64,000 nucleotides of DNA from Chryseobacterium sp. FH1 (GCF_000735135.1 NZ_JPLZ01000006.1:868001-932000); one strand, 5' to 3'; numbered from the stretch's first letter, positions 33,870-42,981 are shown. Program-made: numbers and translations. The notes: a model not told the origin generated them from the sequence alone.

Positions 33870-35776
33870 TCTTGCAATTCCAACCAGCGCAATTCGAAAT
33901 TTTCCAATTTCTCTGAGATGCTTTCCAACTCCGCAGAGAATTTTGCAATTTTCTCGTAATCGGTTTCGTTATTCAGTTCGTCGAGGATTTTGCTTCGTTG
34001 TTCTTCCAATTTCGGCATTTCCTTTTCAATCGTTTCCAGCTCGTGTTGCTCTTTGAAAGATAATTTCTTCTTTGGCTGTTGGTTGTTGGATGTTGGTTGA
34101 GGATTTGTCACAACTTGCACAGTCGATTTTTCTTCCGACTTCTGACTTCCGACTTCCGTCTTTTCTACCTTAGGATTTTTCTCTTCGTTTTTCAGATTCT
34201 CGCGATATTCTGAGAAATTCCCCACAAACTCTTTGATTTTTCCTTCGCCTTCAAAAGCCAAAACGTGGTCCACAATTCTGTCCATAAAATAACGGTCGTG
34301 CGAAACGATGATTAAACTGCCTTGGAAATTCTGTAGAAAGTTTTCCAAAACCGTCAAAGTCGGCAAATCCAAATCATTTGTAGGCTCATCAAAAATCAAG
34401 AAGTTTGGATTTTGATAAAGAATATACATCAAGTGCAATCGGCGTTTTTCTCCACCCGAAAGTTTCGAAATCGGCGAATATTGCGTCTGGTCATCAAACA
34501 AGAACAATCTCAAAAACTGAGAAGCCGAAATGGTTTTTCCATTGGCCAACGGGAAATTCTCTCCAATTTCCTTGATGAAATCAATTACGCGCTCATCTTC
34601 TTTATATTGAAGTCCTTTCTGCGCAAAATAGCCGAATTTAATCGTTTCTCCAGTTTCAATCTCACCAGAATCTTTCGGTTCAAAACCTTGAATGATATTC
34701 AATAAAGTCGATTTTCCAGCACCATTTTTCCCAACAATTCCTACTTTTTCACCTCGTTGAAATTGATAGGAGAAATCTTTGAACAATACTTTTTCACCAT
34801 AACTTTTATTGATGTCTCGAAGTTCAAGGATTTTGTTCCCCAATCTTTTCATCTCGAAATCCAACGCCAAAGTTTCTTTTCTCGTGTCGGTTTTCGCTAT
34901 CTTTTCAGTTTCGTAGAAATCATCTTGACGCGATTTTGACTTCGTAGTTCTTGCTTTCGGCTGTCTTCTCATCCATTCCAATTCTTTTCTGTAAAGGTTG
35001 TTGGCTTTATCGATTGTTGAGTTCAAGTTGTCCTCACGAATCATTTTATTCTCGAGGTAAGTCGCGTAACTTCCGTTGTGGAGATAGAGATTTCCGTCTT
35101 CCATTTCCCAAATCTTGTCGCAAACTGCATCCAGGAAATAACGATCGTGCGTCACAAGAAGCAAGGTGATTTTCGCTTTACTCAAATAAGTTTCCAGCCA
35201 TTCTACCATTTCTACGTCCAAGTGGTTGGTCGGCTCATCCATAATCAACAGTGTGTGGCGATGTTCCGCTCTGGTTTCTGTCAATAGTTTTGCCAACGCA
35301 ATTCTTTTGATTTGTCCACCGGAAAGCGTTCCCATTTTTGCTGACAAATCTGTAATTTTCAGTTGGGAAAGAATCTGTTCCATCTCATTTTCCAAATCCC
35401 AAGCCTTATGGATTTCCATCTCAGCCAAAGCCGTTTCCATATCATCCGGATTTTCCGAGGTCAGAGCGTGATGGTATTTCTTCAAAGCGAGAATTGGCGC
35501 AGAATCCAAAGTCATCATAAACTCTTCCACAGAAAGTTTCGGGTCAAAATCAATTTCCTGGTCAAACAAAACCACCTGAATGTCTTTGTTAATGACGACT
35601 TCACCGCCGTCCGCGATTTCTTTTCCCATCAGGATTTTCAGGAGTGTGGATTTTCCACTTCCATTTTTGGCAACGATGGCAATTTTGTCGCCTTCGTTCA
35701 CGTGGAAGGTAATATTTTTGAACAGAACTTTGACGCCGTAAGATTTGCTAAGATTTTCTGCAGAAACGTAATTCAT
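33866..35776 (-). CDS. ABC-F family ATPase (Uup-like)
   Basis: A 636-residue soluble protein with two ABC domains and no membrane part. Domain 1 shows GKNGSGKSTLLKIL, LSGGQIKRIALAKLL and DEPTNHLD; domain 2 shows GKNGAGKSTLLNII, LSGGEKRRLHLMYIL and DEPTNDLDLPTL. The C-terminal region is a coiled coil (HELETIEKEMPKLEEQRSKI), as in Uup. ABC-F proteins act on the ribosome. An upstream ATG at 35866 would add 30 unlikely hydrophobic residues, so I use 35774-35776, where MNYVSAENLSKSYG begins. Confidence 0.9.
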   Translation of the reverse strand: MNYVSAENLSKSYGVKVLFKNITFHVNEGDKIAIVAKNGSGKSTLLKILMGKEIADGGEVVINKDIQVVLFDQEIDFDPKLSVEEFMMTLDSAPILALKKYHHALTSENPDDMETALAEMEIHKAWDLENEMEQILSQLKITDLSAKMGTLSGGQIKRIALAKLLTETRAEHRHTLLIMDEPTNHLDVEMVEWLETYLSKAKITLLLVTHDRYFLDAVCDKIWEMEDGNLYLHNGSYATYLENKMIREDNLNSTIDKANNLYRKELEWMRRQPKARTTKSKSRQDDFYETEKIAKTDTRKETLALDFEMKRLGNKILELRDINKSYGEKVLFKDFSYQFQRGEKVGIVGKNGAGKSTLLNIIQGFEPKDSGEIETGETIKFGYFAQKGLQYKEDERVIDFIKEIGENFPLANGKTISASQFLRLFLFDDQTQYSPISKLSGGEKRRLHLMYILYQNPNFLIFDEPTNDLDLPTLTVLENFLQNFQGSLIIVSHDRYFMDRIVDHVLAFEGEGKIKEFVGNFSEYRENLKNEEKNPKVEKTEVGSQKSEEKSTVQVVTNPQPTSNNQQPKKKLSFKEQHELETIEKEMPKLEEQRSKILDELNNETDYEKIAKFSAELESISEKLENFELRWLELQD

Positions 35777-35995
35777 TTTTATGAAGGATAAATGATGGAT
35801 GTTATTTGAAGGTGCAAAAATAAGGATTTGAAAGTCGAAAATGCTATGAAACAAAATTATTAACAATTTAAGCTAGTCACTAGTTGATTTCTTGAAGCTA
35901 TTTTGAAAAAATTAACAAAACACTTAGCTCATTTAACCTTTTCTTGAGATAATTAAAATGGGAAATTTCAGATGTTTGCAATCAAATTAAACTCT

Positions 35996-36820
35996 ATGAG
36001 AAAACTCAACTTTCTGTTTGCCATCTTCGCATTCGTATCTTTTCACGCGCAAACCATTTCCGGAACCGTCCTTTCAAAAGAAGATAACACACCAATTCCT
36101 TACGCTAAAATTGGAATTATGAACGAAGGTTCTGGAATTCAGGCGGACGAAAACGGAAAATTCCAAATTCAATTGGACAATGTTTCGAAAGATAAAGAAT
36201 TGATAGTCTCCGTTCCCGGATACAAACAGTTTCGCAGTTCGGTAGAAGACTTTGCAAAACAGAATCCTTACATTATTTATTTGTACGAAAAAGTCACCAA
36301 TATTCAGGAAGTTGTCCTCGTTCCCAATAATTACAAAGACAAAAATCTGGGCGTGAACAGCAAATCGAAATCTGTGATGTTTACGCCGAATATCGAAAAA
36401 GGAAATTCAGTCGTAGAAGAAACTGCGGTTGAGTTCAGCTCCAGCAAAAAACTAAAAATCACCAAAATCAATATCAATTTTTCCAGATTCGAAGCTACGA
36501 CGCCCATCAAAGTTCGTTACACGATTTATGATGAGAAAGATGGAAAACCGAACAATCTGATTTTAAATAAAGATATCATCGCTACCATTGATAAAGATAA
36601 TTTGGATAATTCTACTTTTTCTGTGGACGTCAGCAATGAAAAAATCTGGCTTCAAGGCAAATTCTTCGTCGGGATTCAGTTTATTGGACAATCGGATGGG
36701 AAAGTAGCTTTGAGTGGGGCGCTTTTCAGATCGGGATACTACCGTTCATTTTATGGGAATTGGGAAAAGATCGGACTGGCAGCACCAGCCATCAACATTG
36801 ATGTGAAAGTGAAAAAGTAG
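35996..36820 (+). CDS. Carboxypeptidase-regulatory-like domain exported protein
   Basis: A 274-residue exported protein (signal RKLNFLFAIFAFVSFHAQ) whose first domain, SGTVLSKEDNTPIPYAKIGI, is a CarboxypepD_reg-like fold as found at the N-terminus of many Bacteroidota outer-membrane receptors. No TonB-dependent receptor barrel follows. The remainder is beta-rich and ends VKKK. The start 35996 is chosen because it places the signal peptide directly at the N-terminus, whereas an earlier in-frame ATG at 35972 adds eight residues. Function is unknown. Confidence 0.75.
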   Translation: MRKLNFLFAIFAFVSFHAQTISGTVLSKEDNTPIPYAKIGIMNEGSGIQADENGKFQIQLDNVSKDKELIVSVPGYKQFRSSVEDFAKQNPYIIYLYEKVTNIQEVVLVPNNYKDKNLGVNSKSKSVMFTPNIEKGNSVVEETAVEFSSSKKLKITKININFSRFEATTPIKVRYTIYDEKDGKPNNLILNKDIIATIDKDNLDNSTFSVDVSNEKIWLQGKFFVGIQFIGQSDGKVALSGALFRSGYYRSFYGNWEKIGLAAPAINIDVKVKK

Positions 36821-36858
36821 TTTGATTTATTTCTACATTTGACCATTAATCAAATCCA

Positions 36859-37638
36859 ATGAAAAAAATAATATTCTTAGTCTTATTATGTAGCTGCATT
36901 TTCGGCATTGCCCAAGTTTCAGATTTTGGTAAAAATGAAAAAGTGGGAAAAGTACTTCATTTGAAAGATGCCGATATCTATTACGAAGTGTACGGAAAAG
37001 GCGAACCATTATTTTTGTTGCACGGAAACGGTGGAAGCATCGACGCTTTTAAGAAAGAGATTCCGGAGCTTTCCAAGCATTTCAAAATAATTGCGATGGA
37101 CACGCGCGCTCAGGGCAAAAGTACGGATACTTCGACTGAACCATTAACCTACATTAAGTTCGCTGATGATGTAAAAGCTTTGGCGGATGAATTGAAATTA
37201 AAGAAAATCAATATTCTCGGCTGGAGCGATGGCGGAAATACGGCAATTGAATTTGCAATCAAATATCCAAAGAACATCAATAAAGTCATCACAAGCGGCG
37301 CCAACGTTTTCCCAAATGGCGTTGGAGAAAGTGAAGTCGAAAATATGAAAAAGGACGCAGCGAAAATGAAAGCTGAAAACAAACCTGAACGTGACATTCG
37401 CTTGCTTCAATTGATGATTGATGAACCAAAAATAACCATGGAACAACTCAACCATATCAAAGCGAAAGTTTTTGTTTTAGCAGGAGAAAATGATTTGATT
37501 CTGCGTACGCATACAGAATACATCGCCAAAGAAATTCCTAATTCCAAATTGAAAATCTACAAAGGTGCATCACACGGCGTCCCGATAGAAAGAGCGGAAG
37601 AGTTGAACAAAGATGTGATTGAGTTTTTAAATAAATAA
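36859..37638 (+). CDS. Exported alpha/beta hydrolase
   Basis: A 259-residue hydrolase with signal peptide IIFLVLLCSCIFGIAQ. The oxyanion motif is LHGNGGSIDAF, the nucleophile elbow GWSDGGNTA (Ser at about residue 117), and the acid and His are in LAGENDLI and YKGASHGVPI. Alpha/beta hydrolases of this form act on esters or similar bonds. The substrate is unknown. It is 38 bases downstream of the carboxypeptidase-like gene on the same strand. It is followed by an inverted repeat that may end transcription. Confidence 0.87.
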   Translation: MKKIIFLVLLCSCIFGIAQVSDFGKNEKVGKVLHLKDADIYYEVYGKGEPLFLLHGNGGSIDAFKKEIPELSKHFKIIAMDTRAQGKSTDTSTEPLTYIKFADDVKALADELKLKKINILGWSDGGNTAIEFAIKYPKNINKVITSGANVFPNGVGESEVENMKKDAAKMKAENKPERDIRLLQLMIDEPKITMEQLNHIKAKVFVLAGENDLILRTHTEYIAKEIPNSKLKIYKGASHGVPIERAEELNKDVIEFLNK

Positions 37639-37649
37639 AAAAATATAAA

Positions 37650-37720
37650 CACTTCGACTCCGCTCAGTGTGACATTTATAATACTAATCGTCTGTCAGTC
37701 TGAGCGGAGTCGAAGACCTT
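37650..37720. repeat. Inverted repeat with CTTCGACTCCGCTCAG arms (copy C)
   Basis: ACTTCGACTCCGCTCAG (about 37651-37667) and CTGAGCGGAGTCGAAG (about 37699-37714) are exact reverse complements over 16 bases, with TGTGACA and TGTCAGT extending the pairing. It sits between two converging genes, where it may also stop transcription. Confidence 0.85.
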
Positions 37721-37723
37721 TGT

Positions 37724-38584
37724 CTAATCAATCGTCAGCATTTTCAAACTCCACAGATTTCCATTGTAAATATCCAGATCTACTTTGGTATTGATGCCAT
37801 AAACAATTCCTTTTTCGGAGAATTGCCAAAACTGCCATTCATCATCTGGCGAAGGCGAAGGAACATCATTGTAATTGGCTAGCCAAAGCGGATAATCATC
37901 AAATTCACCTTTCAAATAGTCTTTGTAAAAGTGATAGTAGGTGTAGATAATTGGTTTCTCACCATAAGTTTCCTCCATTATCTTGATCCAAATCTTAAGG
38001 TCGGAAATCAATTCTGCTTTCGTTTTTTTTCTAGGTGCTTTTTCAATGTCGAGAATTGGAGGCAAATCTCCGGATTCCAATTTCGCAACAGAAAGAAAGG
38101 AATTGGCTTGCATCACTGGATCTTCGTCGGGTCTGTAAAAATGATAGGCACCTCGGATCAGATTGTGTTGTTTTGCGGTTTCCCAAAAATGGTCAAAGTT
38201 TTTGTCAAGTCTTTTGTTTCCCATACTTGCACGCAGAACTACAAATTTCAAAGGAATTGTTCGGTTGCCAATGCTGAGACTGTCCCATTGGATATCTTCT
38301 TTTCTTTGATAATGAGAAATGTCAAAACCAAAAGTTTGATTGGAATATAACCCCACGATTTTGTCGATTCTTGCTGTTTCTTTTTCAGAATTAGTAAGAT
38401 TTTTGTGCTCGAAATGTTTTCCTAAATAATAAGAAAAATAATAATTAATTTTTTGTCTCAAGTAAAAACCAGTTCCTAATAATGCTACGCAAAGTATGAT
38501 CAGAAGAATCCAACGCTTTTTGATAAAAGCATTTTTTCTTTTCTGATGAATTTTTCTTTTCGTAGTTTGGGTAGATTTCGACAT
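37724..38584 (-). CDS. Glycoside hydrolase family 25 lysozyme
   Basis: A 286-residue protein with a membrane anchor or uncleaved signal (WILLIILCVALLGTGFYL, about residues 24-42) behind a basic N-terminus. The GH25 fold shows the catalytic Asp in FGFDISHYQRKEDI and the DxE pair in PILDIEKAPRKK. Other conserved segments are FVVLRASMG, GAYHFYRPDEDP and WQFWQFSEKG. GH25 enzymes cut muramidase bonds in peptidoglycan. The KKRK-rich N-terminus suggests an inner-membrane anchor with a periplasmic enzyme. Confidence 0.9.
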   Translation of the reverse strand: MSKSTQTTKRKIHQKRKNAFIKKRWILLIILCVALLGTGFYLRQKINYYFSYYLGKHFEHKNLTNSEKETARIDKIVGLYSNQTFGFDISHYQRKEDIQWDSLSIGNRTIPLKFVVLRASMGNKRLDKNFDHFWETAKQHNLIRGAYHFYRPDEDPVMQANSFLSVAKLESGDLPPILDIEKAPRKKTKAELISDLKIWIKIMEETYGEKPIIYTYYHFYKDYLKGEFDDYPLWLANYNDVPSPSPDDEWQFWQFSEKGIVYGINTKVDLDIYNGNLWSLKMLTID

Positions 38585-38719
38585 TTGATTTGCAAAAATA
38601 TTGTTTTTCCTTTTTGAAACGAAAGAGAAAATATTATTTTTAATAATTAAAATTTAGCTTAATTTTTTTGGCGTGCTTTATGCTATCATTGAAACATTAA
38701 TTATAAAATAAAAAATCAG

Positions 38720-39064
38720 ATGAAAAATAGATTATTAGCATTGGCCTCAGTACTATTCGTAACTGTTGCAATGAATGCTCAAACAGTAAAACAAGAAGTG
38801 AAAAAAGATGCAAAAGCTGTTGGAACCGCAGTTGAAGACGGTGCAAAAGCAACAGGCGAAGGCGTAAAAGATGGTGCAGAATGGGTTGGCGACAAAACTA
38901 AAAAAGGTGCAAAAGCAACCAAAAAAGGAGTAAAGAAAGGTGCAAAATGGGTTGGAACTACAACCAAAAAAGGTGCAAAAGCAGTAGAAAAGACAGCTGT
39001 CAAAGGTGCTGACGCAGTGTCAGACGGATACAAAGACGTAAAGCAAGATCTTAAAAAAGATTAA
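38720..39064 (+). CDS. Secreted Lys/Ala/Gly-rich repeat protein
   Basis: A 114-residue exported protein (signal NRLLALASVLFVTVAMNAQ). The mature part is built of imperfect repeats of the form KGAKATKKGVKKGAKWVG, with related units DGAKATGEGVKDGAEWVG and TTKKGAKAVEKTAVKGAD. The first unit is acidic and the later ones basic, and no Cys is present. This looks like LEA-type or histone-H1-like amphipathic helical repeats. I know of no assigned function. A hairpin terminator follows at 39074. Confidence 0.75.
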   Translation: MKNRLLALASVLFVTVAMNAQTVKQEVKKDAKAVGTAVEDGAKATGEGVKDGAEWVGDKTKKGAKATKKGVKKGAKWVGTTTKKGAKAVEKTAVKGADAVSDGYKDVKQDLKKD

Positions 39065-39073
39065 TGATATTCC

Positions 39074-39102
39074 AAAGACTTCAGAAATTGAGGTCTTTTT
39101 TT
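39074..39102 (+). terminator. Rho-independent terminator
   Basis: AAAGACTTCA and TGAGGTCTTT pair around GAAAT, followed by T-rich sequence. It lies 10 bases after the repeat protein. Confidence 0.7.
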
Positions 39103-39210
39103 GTAACATTTTGATAAAAATGGTCACTAATTAAAGGAAATGTTTCAGAAATGAAACCCAATTATTTTAGAAATTTAACTACTTTCGTTCAAAGGAAAAA
39201 TTTAAAAAAA

Positions 39211-39861
39211 ATGAAGAAAATTATTATGACGTTTGCACTTTCTGTTTTGATGGTCGCAAATATGGCAGCTCAGGCGGTTCCAACAGCAAAGCAAGTAATT
39301 GACAATTATATTACAGCTCTTGGAGGAAAACAGAAATTGGAATCTGTGAAAACACTTTCTATGAAAAATTCCATCAGCGTGATGGGAATGGAAATGGAAG
39401 GAAAAACAATCAAGAAAGACAACAAATTCAAATCCAGCCAATCTATGATGGGGCAGGAGATGGTGCAGGTTTTCGACGGTGAAAAGGGTTTTGCTAACCA
39501 AATGGGACAAAAAGTAGATTTCCCAGCAGATCAGGTTGAGAAGTTGAAAACTGCAAAATTGATGGATGCTCTTGGTTTGGATGCTGCAAAAATCAAAACA
39601 GTTGAGAAAACGGCAATTGATGGAAAAGATTATTTCGTTCTTTCTTCAGATGAAGGCAAATCTTATTTTGATGCAAAAACAGGATTGCTTTTCAAATCTG
39701 AGAATGAGAAAGGAAATATGATCATCAAAAAATATGCAGATGTTGACGGAATCAAATTCGTAGAAGAAATGTCCCTAGACGCCGCTGGACAACAAATTGA
39801 AATCAAAAATACAGATATCAAAATCAATCAGCCAGTTTCTGATGATGAGTTTAAACTTTAA
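39211..39861 (+). CDS. Exported outer-membrane lipoprotein-sorting-like protein
   Basis: A 216-residue exported protein (signal KIIMTFALSVLMVANMAAQA). The mature part begins AKQVIDNYITALGGKQKLESV and continues as beta strands with the EGKTIKKDNKFKSS, YFDAKTGLLFKSEN and MIIKKYADVDGIKFV motifs, resembling LolA/LolB-like or insulinase-partner folds seen in Bacteroidota. I do not assign a substrate. The ATG at 39211 is used because an upstream frame from 39151 adds 20 residues of unlikely composition. A strong terminator follows. Confidence 0.7.
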   Translation: MKKIIMTFALSVLMVANMAAQAVPTAKQVIDNYITALGGKQKLESVKTLSMKNSISVMGMEMEGKTIKKDNKFKSSQSMMGQEMVQVFDGEKGFANQMGQKVDFPADQVEKLKTAKLMDALGLDAAKIKTVEKTAIDGKDYFVLSSDEGKSYFDAKTGLLFKSENEKGNMIIKKYADVDGIKFVEEMSLDAAGQQIEIKNTDIKINQPVSDDEFKL

Positions 39862-39880
39862 TTAGAACTTCTAAATTATA

Positions 39881-39912
39881 AAAAAAGGATTCAAATTTTG
39901 AATCCTTTTTTT
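39881..39912. terminator. Bidirectional terminator
   Basis: AAAAAAGGATTCAAA and TTTGAATCCTTTTTT form a long stem with a TT loop. A and T runs on either side serve both the exported protein and the convergent DUF3109 gene. Confidence 0.85.
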
Positions 39913-39946
39913 GTCTTATATCTTGAGTTTCAAATCTCGAGTCTGA

Positions 39947-40531
39947 TTAAGAATTATATTCCTTTTCCCATTCTTCGGCTGCATCACAAAGGGTTTTGTA
40001 AAACTCTTCGCCATATTTTCTAATCAGAGGTTCTTTCAGGAATTGATAGATTCTCACTTGCAATTCTTTTCCCAAAGTACAGGCGTCATTACAGATTTCC
40101 CATTCGTGATAGTTGAGCGCGATGAAAGTTTTGTAGTCATTAACTCTGATAGGATAGAGATGACAGGAAATTGGTTTTTTCCAATCAACAACGCCATCTT
40201 CGTAGGCTTTTTCGATACCACATTTTGTTGTGCCTTTCTCATCAAAAATAACATAGGCACATTCGCTTCCGTTTACCAATGTCGTTACGTAACCGCCGTC
40301 ATAAGGATCCACGACCCAAGTTCCTTGTTCCTCGATGGCTTTCACGCCTTCTGGTCTAAGATAAGATTTTATTTTTGGGAAAATCTCCTCAAGAATTGGT
40401 AATTCATCCTTGTCTAATGGTGCGCCAGTGTCGCCGTCTACGCAACAAATACCTTTGCATTTGGTAAGGTTGCAGACGAAACTTTCTGCAAATATATCTT
40501 CGGAAATCAGTTTGTCATCTATCTGAATCAT
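39947..40531 (-). CDS. DUF3109 family protein (Cys-rich)
   Basis: A 194-residue cytoplasmic protein. A cysteine-rich metal- or cluster-binding pattern is visible: CNLTKCKGICC near the N-terminus, then Cys in ECAY and TKCGIEKAYEDG, in SCHLYPIRV and in EICNDACTLGKEL. This matches the pattern I recall for DUF3109, related to YkgJ-like proteins. The family has no established activity. Its stop is 35 bases from the terminator shared with the exported protein, and the DUF6427-like membrane gene lies 15 bases upstream on the same strand. Confidence 0.8.
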   Translation of the reverse strand: MIQIDDKLISEDIFAESFVCNLTKCKGICCVDGDTGAPLDKDELPILEEIFPKIKSYLRPEGVKAIEEQGTWVVDPYDGGYVTTLVNGSECAYVIFDEKGTTKCGIEKAYEDGVVDWKKPISCHLYPIRVNDYKTFIALNYHEWEICNDACTLGKELQVRIYQFLKEPLIRKYGEEFYKTLCDAAEEWEKEYNS

Positions 40532-40546
40532 TCTTCATTTATTATT

Positions 40547-41452
40547 TTAATATTGTGCAAAATTAGCAATTTTAAATGCTGCAAGTGTAAAAACTATGAT
40601 CCAAAGTCCCAATTCCTGCATCCAGTATTTGGGAAGGAAACGCAACATTCGACTGATGATGATGCTTACAGGCAGGGCTAGAAGCAAAAGATAATCGTAA
40701 TTATTTCCCATATAGAAAATAATGGTGATCAATTGTGCTAGGGAAAAAACCAGAACAAAAGTATATTTGTAGCGGCTGATCGGGCTTTTCTCATTGTAAT
40801 GTTTGAAATGATCTGAGATTGAAAAGATGATCATCAAAACAATCGGAATCAAAATGTACAACGGATAATATGTTTTCAACATTTCAAACGATGTGGAAAA
40901 TGGAAAATATTTGCTGTCCCAAGTGGTGTAATGAATGAGATACATCACGCCGAAATAACTCAAAACAATCAAAATAGCGCCGTACAAAAGTCGAAACATA
41001 TTGAGTCCAACTCTACCGGATGTTCCAATAATATGGAAAATCACAAAGACAGCCATTGGCCAGCTCGGCGGGAAAAAGAGAAATGTGAACGATAATATAG
41101 CGCCGACGAGCATAAAGGAACTTTTTCTAAGTTGATCATTCTGACTTGTTAAAATCAATAATAAAATTGAACTCATCAAAAAAGTAACGCCCAATCCCAG
41201 ATCAATTGTTCCATCGTAGAAGGATGCAACAAAGAGAGTGTAAAGAAAAAGTGGAAGATGGGAAAACTGGTTGAGCGCAATCGCGTTGAATAAAAAATAT
41301 CCCAAGCTAATTCCCGTGAATGTAATTATTATCGAAATCAAGTCTATGTTTTTGAAATCTAATAAGTTAAGTGATAGGAATATCAGAAACAAGAATCCAA
41401 TGTAAGCCGGAACAGAAAAAATATTGCTTTCTTTTGAAAGTAATCGAAACAT
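40547..41452 (-). CDS. Multi-pass membrane protein (DUF6427-like)
   Basis: A 301-residue protein with about nine hydrophobic segments, the first being VPAYIGFLFLIFLSLNLL. It fits a flavobacterial family I recall as DUF6427, a conserved inner-membrane protein of unknown function located beside a small DUF6341 protein. That pairing holds here, with the small gene transcribed divergently 42 bases away. No catalytic motif or transport signature was seen. Family naming is from memory. Confidence 0.65.
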   Translation of the reverse strand: MFRLLSKESNIFSVPAYIGFLFLIFLSLNLLDFKNIDLISIIITFTGISLGYFLFNAIALNQFSHLPLFLYTLFVASFYDGTIDLGLGVTFLMSSILLLILTSQNDQLRKSSFMLVGAILSFTFLFFPPSWPMAVFVIFHIIGTSGRVGLNMFRLLYGAILIVLSYFGVMYLIHYTTWDSKYFPFSTSFEMLKTYYPLYILIPIVLMIIFSISDHFKHYNEKSPISRYKYTFVLVFSLAQLITIIFYMGNNYDYLLLLALPVSIIISRMLRFLPKYWMQELGLWIIVFTLAAFKIANFAQY

Positions 41453-41494
41453 TTTTTATAAATTTGTGCAAAGTTAATTTAAAAAAAGAAAAAT

Positions 41495-41728
41495 ATGACA
41501 TCTTTCTGGTTAGCATTAAGTGCAGCTTTCAAATGGTCTTTCGGATTTTACACACTTTTTGGCAATGTGCTGAATTGGGTGTTATTTCTTGTAGCAACAG
41601 GGTTTTTCTGCTACTGGTGTTATATTTTGGTAGTGACTTTGGGCGGACAAAAAGATAAGGAATATTATTCTCCAACGGAAGGTAAGAATCCATATTACGA
41701 TCCAAAAATTTATAAAAACGAAGGTTAA
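41495..41728 (+). CDS. Small membrane protein (DUF6341-like)
   Basis: A 77-residue protein with a hydrophobic middle part (FGNVLNWVLFLVATGFFCYWCYILVVTLGG) forming one or two helices and a polar C-terminus (KDKEYYSPTEGKNPYYDPKIY). It matches the small flavobacterial DUF6341 pattern as I recall it. It is divergent from the DUF6427-like gene. The divergent arrangement suggests a shared promoter region. A terminator follows at 41751. Confidence 0.7.
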   Translation: MTSFWLALSAAFKWSFGFYTLFGNVLNWVLFLVATGFFCYWCYILVVTLGGQKDKEYYSPTEGKNPYYDPKIYKNEG

Positions 41729-41750
41729 ATAAATTGATTATATAATAAAA

Positions 41751-41782
41751 AACCCGTCTTGTTGCTAAAACGAGACGGGTTC
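41751..41782. terminator. Bidirectional terminator
   Basis: AACCCGTCT and AGACGGGTT pair around TGTTGCTAAAACG, with T and A runs outside. It serves the small membrane gene and the convergent universal stress gene. Confidence 0.8.
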
Positions 41783-41826
41783 TTTTATTTTTAAATCCTG
41801 ATTTTCTTGAATCCTAATTCTTAATA

Positions 41827-42270
41827 TCACTCTTCGTCGTGACAAGGAACAACTAAAACAGGAATTTTGGATTTTTTGGTAATTTCTTTGGTCAAACTTC
41901 CGATGAAAACGTCGTAGACACCACTTCTTCCGTGTGACCCAACTACGATGTAATCAGCATTCTGAGCATCTGCAAATTCTAAGATCGTATCACCGGCGAT
42001 GCCTTGTTTCAAAATATGATTACAAGTAACACCTTGAGCAACAATTCTTTCTTGAAGCTTATTCAGTTCTTTTAATTCATATTTGATTTCGTTTTCCTCT
42101 ACTTCAGGGAAATATTGGAATCCCATATCACCAATTACAAAACCAATATCTGTTGCGGCAACATGAATCAAATGAATTTCGGCATTGATGTCTTTGGCGA
42201 AATTAATGGCATAATCTACCAATTTATTTGAACTGTCGGAAAAATCTACGGGTAAAATAATTTTTTTCAT
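41827..42270 (-). CDS. Universal stress protein (UspA family)
   Basis: A 147-residue single-domain Usp protein. It begins KKIILPVDFSDSSNKLVDYA and has the ATP-binding loop GSHGRSGVYDVFIGSLTKEI near the C-terminus (G-2x-G-9x-G(S/T) pattern), so nucleotide binding is likely. Such proteins respond to starvation and stress. Usp is preceded by its own promoter region on the minus strand. It converges with the small membrane gene. Confidence 0.9.
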   Translation of the reverse strand: MKKIILPVDFSDSSNKLVDYAINFAKDINAEIHLIHVAATDIGFVIGDMGFQYFPEVEENEIKYELKELNKLQERIVAQGVTCNHILKQGIAGDTILEFADAQNADYIVVGSHGRSGVYDVFIGSLTKEITKKSKIPVLVVPCHDEE

Positions 42271-42372
42271 AATCTAAGTTTATAAGCTACAAAGTACAAA
42301 AATTTAGCCATTATAAAAAGAATTCAACTGATAACCGTCAACTATTAACCAACAACCATCAACTAATTCTGA

Positions 42373-42981
42373 CTACTGGATCTTTAAACTGAACAATTTT
42401 TTATCTTCCAAAAAAGCTTCCAGCAGATCATTCTCAGAAACCTTCCCAACACCTTGTGGCGTTCCTGTGAAGATCAAATCGCCAACTCTCAAAGTGAAAT
42501 ATTGAGAAGCAAAAGCAATAATATCCTCGGGACTGAAAATCATTTCGCTCGTGTTTCCGTCTTGAACTTTCTCATTGTTCTTGATTAATGAAAATCCAAG
42601 ATTTGTCAAATCAAAATTTTCTTTCGAAACAAAATCTGAAACCACCGCCGAACCATCAAAACCTTTTGCCAATTCCCAAGGTAAACCTTTATTTTTCAGC
42701 TTGGATTGCAAGTCTCTCGCCGTGAAATCCAATCCTAAACCAATCTCGTCATAGTGGTTTCCAGCGTTTTCTTTTTGAATATATTTTCCACCTTTTGAGA
42801 TTTTCAAAACCACCTCCAATTCGTAATGGATGTCATCAGAAAATTCAGGAATGTAGAAATCCGAGCCTTTTTTCAAAATGGCGGTGTCAGGTTTCATAAA
42901 GATCACTGGATCTTCCGGAATGTCATTTCCCAACTCTTTGGCGTGCTCGCCGTAATTTCTTCCTACGCAGATTATTTTCAT
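42373..42981 (-). CDS. Fumarylacetoacetate hydrolase family protein
   Basis: A 202-residue protein in the FAH family. MKIICVGRNYGEHAKEL is the typical N-terminus, followed by PVIFMKPDTAIL, HYELEVVLKISKGG (with the metal-binding acidic residues), GLDFTARDLQ and FTGTPQGVGKV. Small family members of this type include acylpyruvases and oxaloacetate decarboxylases. The specific substrate is unknown. An eight-residue upstream extension to 43005 is possible, but the ATG at 42981 fits the family start. Confidence 0.88.
   Translation of the reverse strand: MKIICVGRNYGEHAKELGNDIPEDPVIFMKPDTAILKKGSDFYIPEFSDDIHYELEVVLKISKGGKYIQKENAGNHYDEIGLGLDFTARDLQSKLKNKGLPWELAKGFDGSAVVSDFVSKENFDLTNLGFSLIKNNEKVQDGNTSEMIFSPEDIIAFASQYFTLRVGDLIFTGTPQGVGKVSENDLLEAFLEDKKLFSLKIQ

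Noticed and set aside
38720-39033. CRISPR-like or tandem DNA repeat in the Lys-rich gene
   Set aside because: The repetition is at protein level with unequal spacing; no regular spacers occur. No CRISPR array is visible anywhere in the window.
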